From: Natrarchaeobius halalkaliphilus
Lineage (GTDB): Archaea; Halobacteriota; Halobacteria; Halobacteriales; Natrialbaceae
Direction: 5' to 3'
DNA: 64,000 nucleotides
NCBI RefSeq assembly: GCF_003841485.1
Contig: NZ_REFY01000004.1
Coordinates: 62,001 to 126,000 of the forward strand
The notes below the pieces were generated by a model, which was not told the origin of the DNA, did not search any database, and worked only from the letters and a program-made list of their open reading frames with translations. Made by a program: the position numbers and the translations under genes. Positions 43,078-51,103 of this stretch are shown piece by piece (the stretch's first letter is position 1; every line of letters begins with the position of its first letter).

Positions 43078-44007
43078 ATGGAGATACAACGGAGGGAGTT
43101 CATCGCTGCGATCGGAAGTAGTGCTGCGGTCGGATTGGCTGGTTGTGCAGCTCTTGGTGGTGACGACGGTGATGGACCGGAGATTAGCGGGGAAACACTG
43201 ACTCTTACAACGACAACGAGTACGTACGATACCGGACTGCTTGACGAACTCAACGCACCCTTCGAGGATCGATACGGCGTCACTGTCGATACCGTCTCAC
43301 AGGGAACGGGTGCGGCAATTGAAACCGGGCGGAGCGGCGATTCCGACGTCGTGATGGTTCACGCTCGTTCGCAGGAAGACGAGTTCATGGAAGATGGCTA
43401 TGCGATCAATCGTCGCGATCTCATGTTCAACGACTTCATCATTATTGGTGATCCCGATGACCCTGCTGGGATCTCTGGCAGTGATGATGCGGTCGAAGCG
43501 TTCGCACAGATTGCCGAATCGGAGTCCGCGTTCGTCTCTCGCGGAGACAATTCGGGGACGCACACCCAGGAACTCGAGATTTGGGAAGAAGCCGGGTTCG
43601 AAGGCGGAGAGTTCGGTGAGTGGTATCAGGAAGCCGGGCAGGGAATGGGCGAGGTGATCGTTCAGACCGGCCAGAGTGGAGGGTACACGCTCTCCGATCG
43701 GGGGACCTATCTCTCGATGATCAACGATACCGATCTCGAGATTCACGTCGAGGGGCCGGTCGAAGACGGTCCGGAAATACTTTCGAACCCGTACGGGATT
43801 TTCGCGATTAACCCTGGCGTTCACGACAACGTGAATTACGACCTCGCGATGGCGTACATCGGCTTCATTACGAGTCTCGAGGGCCAGGAGATCATCGAAG
43901 AGTACACCGTCGAGGGTGAACAACTGTTCTTCCCCGAAGCGATCGCAGAGGAACCGAACTTCCAACAGTACGTTCCCGAGGATTGGGACGGTTCGAATAG
44001 CGACTAA
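43078..44007 (+). CDS. tupA: Tungstate ABC transporter substrate-binding lipoprotein
   Basis: 309 residues. An N-terminal twin-arginine/lipoprotein signal ([11 protein letters not shown], lipobox LAGC) precedes the mature protein. [19 protein letters not shown] and [20 protein letters not shown] are the characteristic TupA oxyanion-binding motifs, distinct from molybdate ModA and from WtpA. It captures tungstate outside the cell for TupBC. First gene of a compact tupABC operon, 12 bp before tupB, and divergent from the aldehyde dehydrogenase gene. Confidence 0.9.
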   Translation: MEIQRREFIAAIGSSAAVGLAGCAALGGDDGDGPEISGETLTLTTTTSTYDTGLLDELNAPFEDRYGVTVDTVSQGTGAAIETGRSGDSDVVMVHARSQEDEFMEDGYAINRRDLMFNDFIIIGDPDDPAGISGSDDAVEAFAQIAESESAFVSRGDNSGTHTQELEIWEEAGFEGGEFGEWYQEAGQGMGEVIVQTGQSGGYTLSDRGTYLSMINDTDLEIHVEGPVEDGPEILSNPYGIFAINPGVHDNVNYDLAMAYIGFITSLEGQEIIEEYTVEGEQLFFPEAIAEEPNFQQYVPEDWDGSNSD

Positions 44008-44019
44008 GAGCGATCGACG

Positions 44020-44736
44020 ATGCCACTCGATCTACCGATACTCTCACTACTGTTCGTTGACTTTCCCTTCGAATGGAACTACATTCGGAGTATCATTCGG
44101 GTTTCGCTCTACGTGAGTATCACAGCTGTCGTGCTGAGTACGCTATTTAGTATTCCTGTCGCACTTCTTGTCGGCTTCAAAGACTTTCGCGGGAAGACGC
44201 TCCTCACGTCGATCATCAATACGGGAATGGGATTTCCAAGCGTCGTCGTCGGGTTGATCGTGCTGTTCACAGTGTCCAACGAGGGACCGCTCGGGTCGTG
44301 GGATCTCGTGTTCACGCCCGAAGCCATGATCATGTCACAGTTCGTTCTTGCCGCGCCAGTCATTACGGGCGTCAGTCTCGCCGCAGTGAGTAGCGTCGAA
44401 CAGAACGTCCGCGATGCAGCATATGCGATGGGCGGGACAAAGATGGACGTCGCTCTCGTCACGATCAAAGAAGCTCGCTACGGAATCGCGACGGCAGTTC
44501 TCGCAGGGTTCGGACGAGCGATCAGCGAGGTCGGCTCCGTTCTCATCGTCGGTGGGAACATCGCTGGTTCGGACGGAACATCCGTTACGCGAACCCTCAC
44601 GACCGCGATACAGCTCGAGGCGCGGCAGGGTCGCTTCGAGACGGCGATGATCCTCGGTGCGATCTTGGTCGTCCTCGTGTTGCTCGTCAATGCGATCGTC
44701 GTTCGGCTCGGGAACGGAGGTGGACGGTACGGATGA
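44020..44736 (+). CDS. tupB: Tungstate ABC transporter permease
   Basis: 238 residues, five or six membrane helices. [20 protein letters not shown] (about 131-150) is the cytoplasmic loop contacting the ATPase, and [17 protein letters not shown] is conserved in TupB-type permeases. Its last bases overlap the start of tupC by 4 bp, which couples their translation. The protein forms the channel through which tungstate released by TupA passes. Confidence 0.9.
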   Translation: MPLDLPILSLLFVDFPFEWNYIRSIIRVSLYVSITAVVLSTLFSIPVALLVGFKDFRGKTLLTSIINTGMGFPSVVVGLIVLFTVSNEGPLGSWDLVFTPEAMIMSQFVLAAPVITGVSLAAVSSVEQNVRDAAYAMGGTKMDVALVTIKEARYGIATAVLAGFGRAISEVGSVLIVGGNIAGSDGTSVTRTLTTAIQLEARQGRFETAMILGAILVVLVLLVNAIVVRLGNGGGRYG

Positions 44737-45500
44737 CCCTCGAAGCAATCAACGTCCATCACGGCTACGGAAACGAAACGGTATTCGAAGGGGTATCGCT
44801 GACAGTGACACCGGGTGAAGTCGTCGGAATCATCGGCCCATCAGGAGTGGGAAAGTCCACGTTGCTTCGGTTGCTCGCACTCTTCGACGCTCCTAATCAG
44901 GGATCGATTTCGTACGAGAACGAGGACGTTTGGCAAGTGTCGGAACAGCAGCGTCTCGAGTACCGCCGACAGATCGGCATGGTGTTCCAAGAAGCGAGTC
45001 TCTTCGACGCGAGCGCTCGTCGTAACGCAGAGTACGGTCTCCGCGTTCGGCAATCATGGACCGATCGGCTTCGTCACGAACTCTCGAGTCTCGTCGGAAA
45101 GACAAATGGGACTGGTGATGCGATCGAGGCCCTCGATACCGTCGGGTTGCGGGAGAAAGTCGACCAGGACGCCTCATCGCTCTCTGGTGGAGAGGCCCAG
45201 CGAGTCGCGTTTGCCCGCGCTTTGGCTTATGAGCCGGATATTTTGCTCCTCGACGAACCGACGTCGGATCTCGATCCGCGGAATACGGCAGTCATCGAAG
45301 ACGCGGTTCTCGAGGCGAAAAAGCGTGGGATCGGCGTTGTGATCGCAACGCACGATATGCATCAAGCTGAGCGGATCGCCGATAGAGTCGCAGTCCTCCT
45401 CGAGAACGACATTATCGAGGTTGGAGACACCGAAACGGTCTTCGAAAATCCGACTGACGAACGCACCCAGAAATTTATCGATGGTGAACTGATATACTGA
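44733..45500 (+). CDS. tupC: Tungstate ABC transporter ATPase
   Basis: 255 residues. Walker [10 protein letters not shown] (35-43), Q-loop VFQEASLFD, signature LSGGEAQR, Walker [12 protein letters not shown] and switch His in IATHDMHQ are intact. It energises TupB. Translation is coupled to tupB. The ModE-like regulator gene follows 52 bp later on the same strand. Confidence 0.9.
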   Translation: MTLEAINVHHGYGNETVFEGVSLTVTPGEVVGIIGPSGVGKSTLLRLLALFDAPNQGSISYENEDVWQVSEQQRLEYRRQIGMVFQEASLFDASARRNAEYGLRVRQSWTDRLRHELSSLVGKTNGTGDAIEALDTVGLREKVDQDASSLSGGEAQRVAFARALAYEPDILLLDEPTSDLDPRNTAVIEDAVLEAKKRGIGVVIATHDMHQAERIADRVAVLLENDIIEVGDTETVFENPTDERTQKFIDGELIY

Positions 45501-45552
45501 CAGACGATGCTCCTGTTCCATCTCTTCAGTCACTCGGTCGAGGTTATCAACG

Positions 45553-46257
45553 ATGACGATTGAAAGGGAATATAGTACGAAACTCTCGGTCGATGGTGTC
45601 ACGATCGAGCAACGCGACATCGAAATGCTCGACGCGATCGACCAGTACGGTTCGATGCACAAAGCAGCCGATGCGCTGGGACGGTCGTATGCACGATTGC
45701 AAAATCGCGTCGTCGAGATCGAAGAAGCCGTGGGGACAATCACGGAGCGACAGCGAGGCGGGAGCGGTGGCGGCGGAACCAAACTGACGCAAACTGCCCG
45801 AGAGCTGCGCCAGCAGTTCGATCGGCACGAAGCGGAACTCAACGGTGTTGCACAGGTAACGGAGTCCGTCTTTACGGGGACTGTCCGAGATCGATCCGGA
45901 GAACTTGCGACCGTCGATACTGACATCGGTTCGGTCCTCGCGCTGGTTCCCGAAGAGACGAGTGACGTCCAAATTAGCGTTCGCTCCGACGCAGTCGTCT
46001 TGACCGACCCAGACGAAGCGCCGCAAACAGACGGAACGAGTCTACGGAATCAATTCACTGGTACTGTTGACGAAATCGAACCCGGTGACGCGATCGTCAG
46101 AGTATCTATTCGACTCGGAGCGGACAGTACGATTCAGGCACTGATCACCAAAACCAGTTCAGAACGGTTAGCGCTCGAGCCGGAGCGAACCATTTCCGTC
46201 TCGTTCAAAGCAACGGCTGCACGAGCAACCTCGATCGAATCTCCGACTCGGGAATAG
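45553..46257 (+). CDS. ModE-like regulator with two TOBE (Mop) domains
   Basis: 234 residues. An N-terminal ModE-type winged helix (DIEMLDAIDQYGSMHKAADA, SYARLQNRVVEIE, GGGGTKLTQTARELRQQF) is followed by two TOBE repeats (ESVFTGTVRDRSGELATV and NQFTGTVDEIEPGDAIVRV) that bind molybdate or tungstate. It probably senses tungstate and represses or activates tupABC and perhaps the ALDH gene. Position at the end of the transporter operon supports that. Confidence 0.82.
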   Translation: MTIEREYSTKLSVDGVTIEQRDIEMLDAIDQYGSMHKAADALGRSYARLQNRVVEIEEAVGTITERQRGGSGGGGTKLTQTARELRQQFDRHEAELNGVAQVTESVFTGTVRDRSGELATVDTDIGSVLALVPEETSDVQISVRSDAVVLTDPDEAPQTDGTSLRNQFTGTVDEIEPGDAIVRVSIRLGADSTIQALITKTSSERLALEPERTISVSFKATAARATSIESPTRE

Positions 46258-46364
46258 GGGGATCTCACCGCTATCGACTACGAGATCTCCGTCAGAACCA
46301 CGGTTCGTTCGTCATGGGTGCCCAGAGCGTCGGCTCTCCTTTCGTCACGCCGTTTCTCGGACGA

Positions 46365-46608
46365 ATGCACCGTCCGGGATTCGAACCACGGTCACACGAC
46401 CTCGCTTCGATCGGCTGCGTGTTCTCCGATTCAAACCCCATCCGTGCGCGCTTTTCTGCGCTCCGCGTTGCTTCGCTCTGCTTGAAAAGTGCTCCGTCCG
46501 GGATTATGAACCACGGTCGCACGACCTCGCTTCGCTCGGCTGCGTGCTCCCCGATTCAAATCCCAGACCGTACGCTTCCTTCTTCACTCACTTCGTTCGT
46601 TCAGAAGA
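46365..46608. repeat. Two degenerate tRNA-Glu 3'-end repeat units (right array)
   Basis: Copies begin at 46365 (ATGCACCGTCCGGGATTCGA) and 46489 (GTGCTCCGTCCGGGATTATG), followed by the real tRNA at 46609: periods 124 and 120 bp. Each unit has a minus-oriented T-arm and acceptor end, a palindromic CTCGCTTCG(A/C)TCGGCTG spacer, and an inverted T-arm copy such as GATTCAAATCCCAG. The remaining part of 46258-46364 shows no gene. Confidence 0.7.
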
Positions 46609-46653
46609 GTGCTCCGTCTGGGATTTGAACCCAGGTCATCGGCTCGAAAGGCC
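46608..46653. other. Right 46-bp repeat within tRNA-Glu (att-like)
   Basis: Same 46 bases as 40920-40965. It covers two bases beyond the tRNA, the acceptor 3' strand, T arm, variable loop and anticodon loop. Confidence 0.85.
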
Positions 46654-46684
46654 GAAATGATTGGCCGGGCTACACCAACGGAGC
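46610..46684 (-). tRNA. tRNA-Glu(UUC)
   Basis: 75-nt cloverleaf on the minus strand: acceptor GCTCCGT/ACGGAGC, anticodon stem TCGGC/GCCGA around loop CTTTCGA (anticodon TTC), T arm CTGGG-TTCAAAT-CCCAG, discriminator A. It is the only complete member of a family of tRNA-Glu-like sequences nearby. Confidence 0.93.
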
Positions 46685-46863
46685 GTTCGCGTCGTTTCCG
46701 TTCCGACTTCGACGGCGGGTCCGTCTCACCGACGGAACGTCGTACGCACTCACAGGTTGCCGAGGCCTCATAAAAAGCGTTCCGTTCCACGTCCGTCGTG
46801 GCACAGACTGGCGTGCTCGAGTCACGAACCCGGCCGTCCGTCGATGGCGTGTCGCCGGGGTGC

Positions 46864-47151
46864 TCACTGGGCGGCGAACAGGTGGCCCTCGGTCGGGACG
46901 TCGAACAACCCGACGCGTGCGCCCGCATCGAGCCAGGCGTGGCCGTAGGAAAACGACGCCAGGGCGTTGACGGGGTCGTCGTTCTCGCGAAAGTGTTCGC
47001 CGTCCGCGAGATACGACGCCGCCATCTCGTAACAGTCGTCGGCGGCGTCGGCCATCGGGGTTCCCTCGGGCGGGGCGACCGTCGCCTCCTCGAGCGCCTC
47101 CGCGAGCAACTCGCCGTAGCGATCCGTCTTCTCTTCGAGATCCGCGGACAT
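46864..47151 (-). CDS. DUF357 protein
   Basis: 95 residues. EEKTDRYGELLAEALEEATV, AADDCYEMAASYLADGEHF and ENDDPVNALASFSYGHAWLDAG match archaeal DUF357 (COG1698), a small all-helical protein with a conserved SYGHAWLDAG tail. Function is not known. A longer open frame reading through this gene in another frame is rejected because of its composition. Confidence 0.82.
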   Translation of the reverse strand: MSADLEEKTDRYGELLAEALEEATVAPPEGTPMADAADDCYEMAASYLADGEHFRENDDPVNALASFSYGHAWLDAGARVGLFDVPTEGHLFAAQ

Positions 47152-47266
47152 ACTGGGACGTCGGGTCTCGCGGCCGTAAACGCGTCGACCGCGTCATCGG
47201 CTCCGGCGGGGTCGTACGGGGAACGCAAGCGGTTTACGCGCCGTTTCCCTACTATTCGATAGACAG

Positions 47267-48637
47267 ATGAGCGACCAGCCTCGAGTCGAAATCTACACCA
47301 AGGAGGACTGTCCCTACTGCGAGAAAGCGATGGATCTCTTCGACAGCAAGGGTATCGAGTACGTGACGCACAACGTCACGACCGGGAAACGAAGGTTCCC
47401 GACCGATTGGAGCGAGGAGAACTCGAGAGAGGACAGCGACGATCTGTTCGAGGAGATGGTCGAGCGCGCCGACGGCCGCAAGACGGCTCCCGAAGTGTTC
47501 ATCGACGACGAGCTGATCGGCGGCTGGGACGACACCAGCGCGCTCGAGGAGACGGGCGAACTCGACGAGAAACTCGGCCTCGAGACCGACGGCGACGACG
47601 AGGTCGAGCACCGCCCGCTCCTGATCGCGGGAACCGGAATCGCCGGACTGACCGCGGCGATCTACGCCGGTCGTTCGAACAACGACCCGCTGGTCATCGA
47701 GGGCGACGAACCCGGCGGTCAGCTGACGCTGACGACCGACGTCGCGAACTATCCCGGCTTCCCGGAGGGCATCAGCGGTCCGGAGCTGGTCAACAACATG
47801 AAAGCGCAGGCCAGGCGATTCGGTGCCGAACTCGAAAACGGCATCGTCGACTCCGTCGACGCCTCGAGTCGACCGTTCCGCGTCGAGTTGACCAACGGCG
47901 ACGTCTACACCGCCGACGCGATCATCGCGGCCTCGGGGGCGAGCGCCCGGACGCTCGGCATCCCCGGCGAGGACGAGCTCATGGGGTACGGACTCTCGAC
48001 CTGTGCGACCTGCGACGGCGCGTTCTTCCGCGACGAGGACATGCTCGTCGTCGGCGGCGGCGACGCCGCGATGGAGGAAGCGACGTTTCTGACCAAGTTT
48101 GCCGACACCGTCTACATCGCCCACCGACGCGAGGAGTTCCGTGCCGAGGATTACTGGGTCGACCGCGTCCACGAGAAAGTCGAGGCCGGCGAGATCGAGA
48201 TCATGAAAAACACCGAAGTGATCGAGATCCACGGCTCCCAGCAGGCGGGCGTCGACCACGTCACCCTCGTCCAAAACGAGCGGGGCCATCCAACCGATCG
48301 GCTCGACGACCCCGAAACCGAGGAGTTCGAGTTCGACGTCGGCGCGGTCTTCTTCGCGATCGGCCACACCCCGAACACCGAGTACCTCGAGGGAACCGGC
48401 GTCGAGATGGACGCCGACGGCTACCTAAAGACCCAGGGCGGCGACGGCGGCGGCCAGACCGAAACCGGCGTTCCGGGTATTTTCGGTGCCGGCGACGTCG
48501 TCGACTATCACTACCAGCAGGCGGTCACCGCCGCCGGGATGGGCTCGAAAGCCGCCCTCGACGCCGACGAGTACATAGAGGAGAGAGAGCGCGCCGCGGC
48601 GGAGGGCGAAACCGAAGTGGCCGCGGCGGACGATTAG
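47267..48637 (+). CDS. trxB: Glutaredoxin-thioredoxin reductase fusion
   Basis: 456 residues. The N-terminal 90 residues are a glutaredoxin-like domain with CPYC (15-18), TAPEVFIDDELIGGWDD and a 30-residue insertion. The rest is thioredoxin reductase: GTGIAGLTAAIYAGR for FAD, the redox pair CATC in LSTCATCDGAFF, VVGGGDAAMEEATFL for NADPH, and the C-terminal FGAGDVVDYHYQQAVTAAG. The fused electron path (NADPH to FAD to CATC to CPYC) is plausible. It acts in cytosolic thiol homeostasis. The reductase itself is strongly supported. Confidence 0.88.
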   Translation: MSDQPRVEIYTKEDCPYCEKAMDLFDSKGIEYVTHNVTTGKRRFPTDWSEENSREDSDDLFEEMVERADGRKTAPEVFIDDELIGGWDDTSALEETGELDEKLGLETDGDDEVEHRPLLIAGTGIAGLTAAIYAGRSNNDPLVIEGDEPGGQLTLTTDVANYPGFPEGISGPELVNNMKAQARRFGAELENGIVDSVDASSRPFRVELTNGDVYTADAIIAASGASARTLGIPGEDELMGYGLSTCATCDGAFFRDEDMLVVGGGDAAMEEATFLTKFADTVYIAHRREEFRAEDYWVDRVHEKVEAGEIEIMKNTEVIEIHGSQQAGVDHVTLVQNERGHPTDRLDDPETEEFEFDVGAVFFAIGHTPNTEYLEGTGVEMDADGYLKTQGGDGGGQTETGVPGIFGAGDVVDYHYQQAVTAAGMGSKAALDADEYIEERERAAAEGETEVAAADD

Positions 48638-48646
48638 GGACGCAGT

Positions 48647-48673
48647 GCGGGTAGTTCCTCCGGCAATACCCGC
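48647..48673. terminator. Hairpin after trxB
   Basis: GCGGGTA (48647-48653) pairs with TACCCGC (48667-48673), starting 10 bp after the trxB stop. It may terminate that transcript. Confidence 0.45.
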
Positions 48674-48681
48674 CCAGTGCT

Positions 48682-48716
48682 GGGGATATATCTCCGGGGG
48701 AGTGGATATATATTAT
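48682..48716 (+). promoter_or_regulatory. Promoter with palindromic TATA-region operator
   Basis: GGGGATATATCTCC (48682-48695) is a near-perfect palindrome, followed by a second TATA (GGATATATATTATA, 48704-48717) about 21-33 bp before the wHTH gene start. Autoregulation by the wHTH protein is likely. Confidence 0.5.
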
Positions 48717-48736
48717 AGCAGAACGTAGTTCCGCGT

Positions 48737-49261
48737 ATGACCAGCGATCGTGACCGGGACGACGGCCGTACTCAGGCCTCGATGACGCGCGGAGAGCGAG
48801 TTCGCGCCGCCGCGCGCACGCTTCGGACACCCCGTACTGCGTCGTGGCTCGCCACCGAAACGGACGTGTCAGCCAAGACGGCCAAAAAATATCTCGATCA
48901 ACTCGTCGAGGACAACGTTCTCCGAACGACCGAGCAGGGCGGTCAGACGCTCTATTGCGTCGACCAGCTTATGGCAACCTATCGCGAAGTCGCTTCCCTC
49001 CAGCGCGATCACCATCGAGAGGAGCTCACCGATTCCCTCGAGTCGATGCGTGCCAGAATCACGGATTGGAAAGACGAATACGACGTCGAGACGCCGGGTG
49101 AGCTTCGGGCAAGCATCGCCGGCCTCGAGGACAGAGCGGAAGTCGAGAGACGTCGCGACATCGCCGGCGAGTGGGAGCATCTCGACGATCGTATTCCGGT
49201 CGTTCGAGCGGCCCTTAACGAATACGAGTGGGCGACGAAACGTGACGCACTCCCCGCGTGA
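48737..49261 (+). CDS. wHTH protein, probable antitoxin of TumE-like pair
   Basis: 174 residues. TRGERVRAAARTLRTPRTAS, WLATETDVSAKTAKKYLDQL and VEDNVLRTTEQGGQTLYCVD make a winged-helix domain as in haloarchaeal DUF7342-type regulators, followed by a helical region (ELTDSLESMRARITDWKDEY). Its stop overlaps the start region of the next gene (GTG at 49258; ATG at 49264). Pairing with a TumE/DUF6516-like gene suggests the antitoxin and autorepressor of a toxin-antitoxin module. Confidence 0.62.
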   Translation: MTSDRDRDDGRTQASMTRGERVRAAARTLRTPRTASWLATETDVSAKTAKKYLDQLVEDNVLRTTEQGGQTLYCVDQLMATYREVASLQRDHHREELTDSLESMRARITDWKDEYDVETPGELRASIAGLEDRAEVERRRDIAGEWEHLDDRIPVVRAALNEYEWATKRDALPA

Positions 49262-49263
49262 GA

Positions 49264-49701
49264 ATGGGGCTTCCAGGAACGATCGACAGTTCGGTTTACG
49301 AAGGGCTGAAAGACGTCTTACAACGATATCCCGTCATCACAGCTGTCGCATACGAACCGGATCGTATCGTCAAGCAGTTCCTTCGAGCACGGGTCGATCC
49401 GAGTCGTCTCGTGCCGCCGTCAGGCCCGGAGCCGCCGACGCTCGACATCGAATGGCGGTTCCTCGAGAACGAATCGTATTATCGGATCCACTACGCTGAT
49501 TCGAACGCGGGATTCAACTGCGGCTGGCATCGCGACGATGATCACCCGGAGCTCGGACCGGTTCACTTCCAGTTCGATCATCCGGTGACCGGCGAACGCG
49601 AACCCGTCCACTTCGAGCAGTGCGTTCCAACAGAAATTCTGTGGACCGTTCTCGACCGGTTGTTCGAAGAGCGGATTCCGTCACTCACAAGCACCGTGTG
49701 A
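49264..49701 (+). CDS. TumE/DUF6516-like toxin candidate
   Basis: 145 residues from ATG 49264 (a GTG at 49258 is equally open). The core LDIEWRFLENESYYRIHYADSN, GFNCGWHRDDDHPELGPVHF and QFDHP matches the RYHYxD...RWDxxPHH pattern of TumE-type (DUF6516) toxins, with several His and Asp residues conserved. The C-terminus (TEILWTVLDRLFEERI) is helical. TumE members are proposed RNases. Assignment rests on these patterns. Confidence 0.55.
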   Translation: MGLPGTIDSSVYEGLKDVLQRYPVITAVAYEPDRIVKQFLRARVDPSRLVPPSGPEPPTLDIEWRFLENESYYRIHYADSNAGFNCGWHRDDDHPELGPVHFQFDHPVTGEREPVHFEQCVPTEILWTVLDRLFEERIPSLTSTV

Positions 49702-49797
49702 ACGACTCCGACTCGTACGTGGCCGTTGGCGTCTCCCAGACGGGAACGCAGCACCTGCACGTTCAGCTACGCCGCCGAGAGCGCTGTACGCCTCGAG

Positions 49798-50016
49798 TCA
49801 GTCGCGGTCCCTGCCGAGTCTCGAGTCGAACCCGACCGGCGACCCGCGGAGGACGGCGGGCGAGACGCGACAGCCACAGGGCATCGCCGTGGCCTCGAGC
49901 GGCCCGAGGACGGACACTACGGAGATGCCCGCCCCACAGACCGGACAGTCGCGTAACGTCGCCTCGCGTCGCTCGTCGCTTGGCAGCGTCGCCGTCGGGA
50001 CGTCCTCGTCGGTCAT
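49798..50016 (-). CDS. Small zinc-binding protein
   Basis: 72 residues with CPVCGAGISVVSVLGPLEATA and PCGCRVSPAVL, forming a CxxC...CxC zinc site of the sort common in haloarchaea. Longer open frames across the same DNA on the plus strand are low-complexity and Arg-rich. Function unknown. Confidence 0.55.
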   Translation of the reverse strand: MTDEDVPTATLPSDERREATLRDCPVCGAGISVVSVLGPLEATAMPCGCRVSPAVLRGSPVGFDSRLGRDRD

Positions 50017-50590
50017 CGGCGTTCCCCGCGAGCGAGTCGGTGGGCTCGAGTCGGTCGCCGGCCCCGTGGAAGTCGAGGGACTGGATCGGACGGATTCTCG
50101 AGTCTCCAGTCTGCCGGCGGCTCGAGTCCGCGGTACGTCCGAAGGGACCGGACGGACTCGAGGCTGCGATGGGTTGTGGGACCGCGGCCGGTCTCGAGGT
50201 GGACGCGCGGTTCGAAATCGCGGTGAATGTCGGATTTATCGGTCGCTCGAGCGATTGATGGTGGCGAAAACTGGATCGCAATAGCTGGTTGTACCGGGCG
50301 GCACAGCGGTCGTGCGGGACGTTTATGATGGGTTGGGGTGTACGTATTCATGGCTCTGGATCCCCGATGGGATTTGGAAGCCACGTCTCGGGTGCTGATG
50401 ACACCCGGGACATTTCAGCGCATGTCCCCTGCGGCGGGTGGAGCGTGGCTTCCGTTCTTATTGTCCACGTGTGTAGACTTATATCTATTGTAGTATTTGT
50501 GAATATATTTCTGAATGGGTCCTCGAGAACGCAGTGGACAGTGATGTCCTCGAGAGACCAACGTACAGAAATCGTCGTCGTGACCGAGAG
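50017..50590. other. Intergenic region without supported gene
   Basis: Contains AT-rich stretches around 50465-50515 but no convincing reading frame on either strand and no tRNA. Confidence 0.5.
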
Positions 50591-50875
50591 CTATGCCGAC
50601 GATTCCCGCATCTGTCTCACGCACCAGTCGTACAGTTCCTCCTGAAGTTCCTCGGACGTCTCACCGAACATGACGCCGAGACGGTAGCCGAGGTTCTGCC
50701 ACGACAGTTTCGAAAAGGCGAGTTCACCGAAGTCCTCGTCGGCGGGATAGACACCGTATCGCCACCCGCGTTTGAACGTCTCGAGGCGCTGGTCGTCCGG
50801 GTCCGGATCGGTGCGCCCGTCCTCCTCGTACAGCAGTCCCCTGTTGATCTCGTGTGCGGGGTCGTCCCAGTCCAT
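50591..50875 (-). CDS. Conserved haloarchaeal small protein
   Basis: 94 residues, acidic, with aromatic-rich ETFKRGWRYGVYPADEDFGE, SKLSWQNLGYRLGVMFGE and ELYDWCVRQM. The orientation toward the S-layer genes and the composition are typical of conserved haloarchaeal hypothetical proteins. No domain is known to me. Confidence 0.65.
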   Translation of the reverse strand: MDWDDPAHEINRGLLYEEDGRTDPDPDDQRLETFKRGWRYGVYPADEDFGELAFSKLSWQNLGYRLGVMFGETSEELQEELYDWCVRQMRESSA

Positions 50876-51072
50876 ACGCGATTCATGGCTGGGTTTGACA
50901 TGACTGTTGCGGTGAACGGAATGAGGTCCCGGTCGATTATCGAGTTCATCGCCCGATATCGCGCTTCGATCGTTCGATGCCGTGGTCGGGTCGCCTGACC
51001 GCGAGTCGATCAGCGCGGAGCGTCGTCACTGTCGAACGAAGCGGCGCAAAGAAATGGAGTGTGTCGCAAGGG

Positions 51073-51086
51073 CCGGCGAAAGCCGG
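51073..51086 (-). terminator. Conserved terminator of S-layer gene 1
   Basis: CCGGC-GAAA-GCCGG hairpin 17 bp after the stop of the S-layer gene (minus strand), followed by a T-rich run in the transcript. The same hairpin follows the other two S-layer genes. Confidence 0.65.
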
Positions 51087-51103
51087 TAGTTAGTTAGTTC
51101 CGA

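Larger units (their letters stand above)
40920..46653. mobile_element. 5.7-kb island between tRNA-Glu direct repeats, no integrase
   Basis: The 46-bp direct repeats 40920-40965 and 46608-46653 are identical; the right copy belongs to the intact tRNA-Glu gene. Between them are an aldehyde dehydrogenase, tupABC and a ModE-like regulator, all with host-like CTCGAG-rich composition. The arrangement matches an integrated segment whose recombinase is absent, or one mobilised in trans. Alternatively the left repeat is only one more member of the tRNA-fragment array. Confidence 0.6.

Noticed and set aside
46584-47228. 214-codon minus-strand frame through tRNA-Glu
   Set aside because: It reads through a tRNA gene and is out of frame with the DUF357 gene, with Arg/Pro/Ser-rich composition.
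47407-48654. 415-codon Arg-rich frame overlapping trxB
   Set aside because: A +2-frame shadow of trxB in GC-rich DNA, with extreme Arg content.
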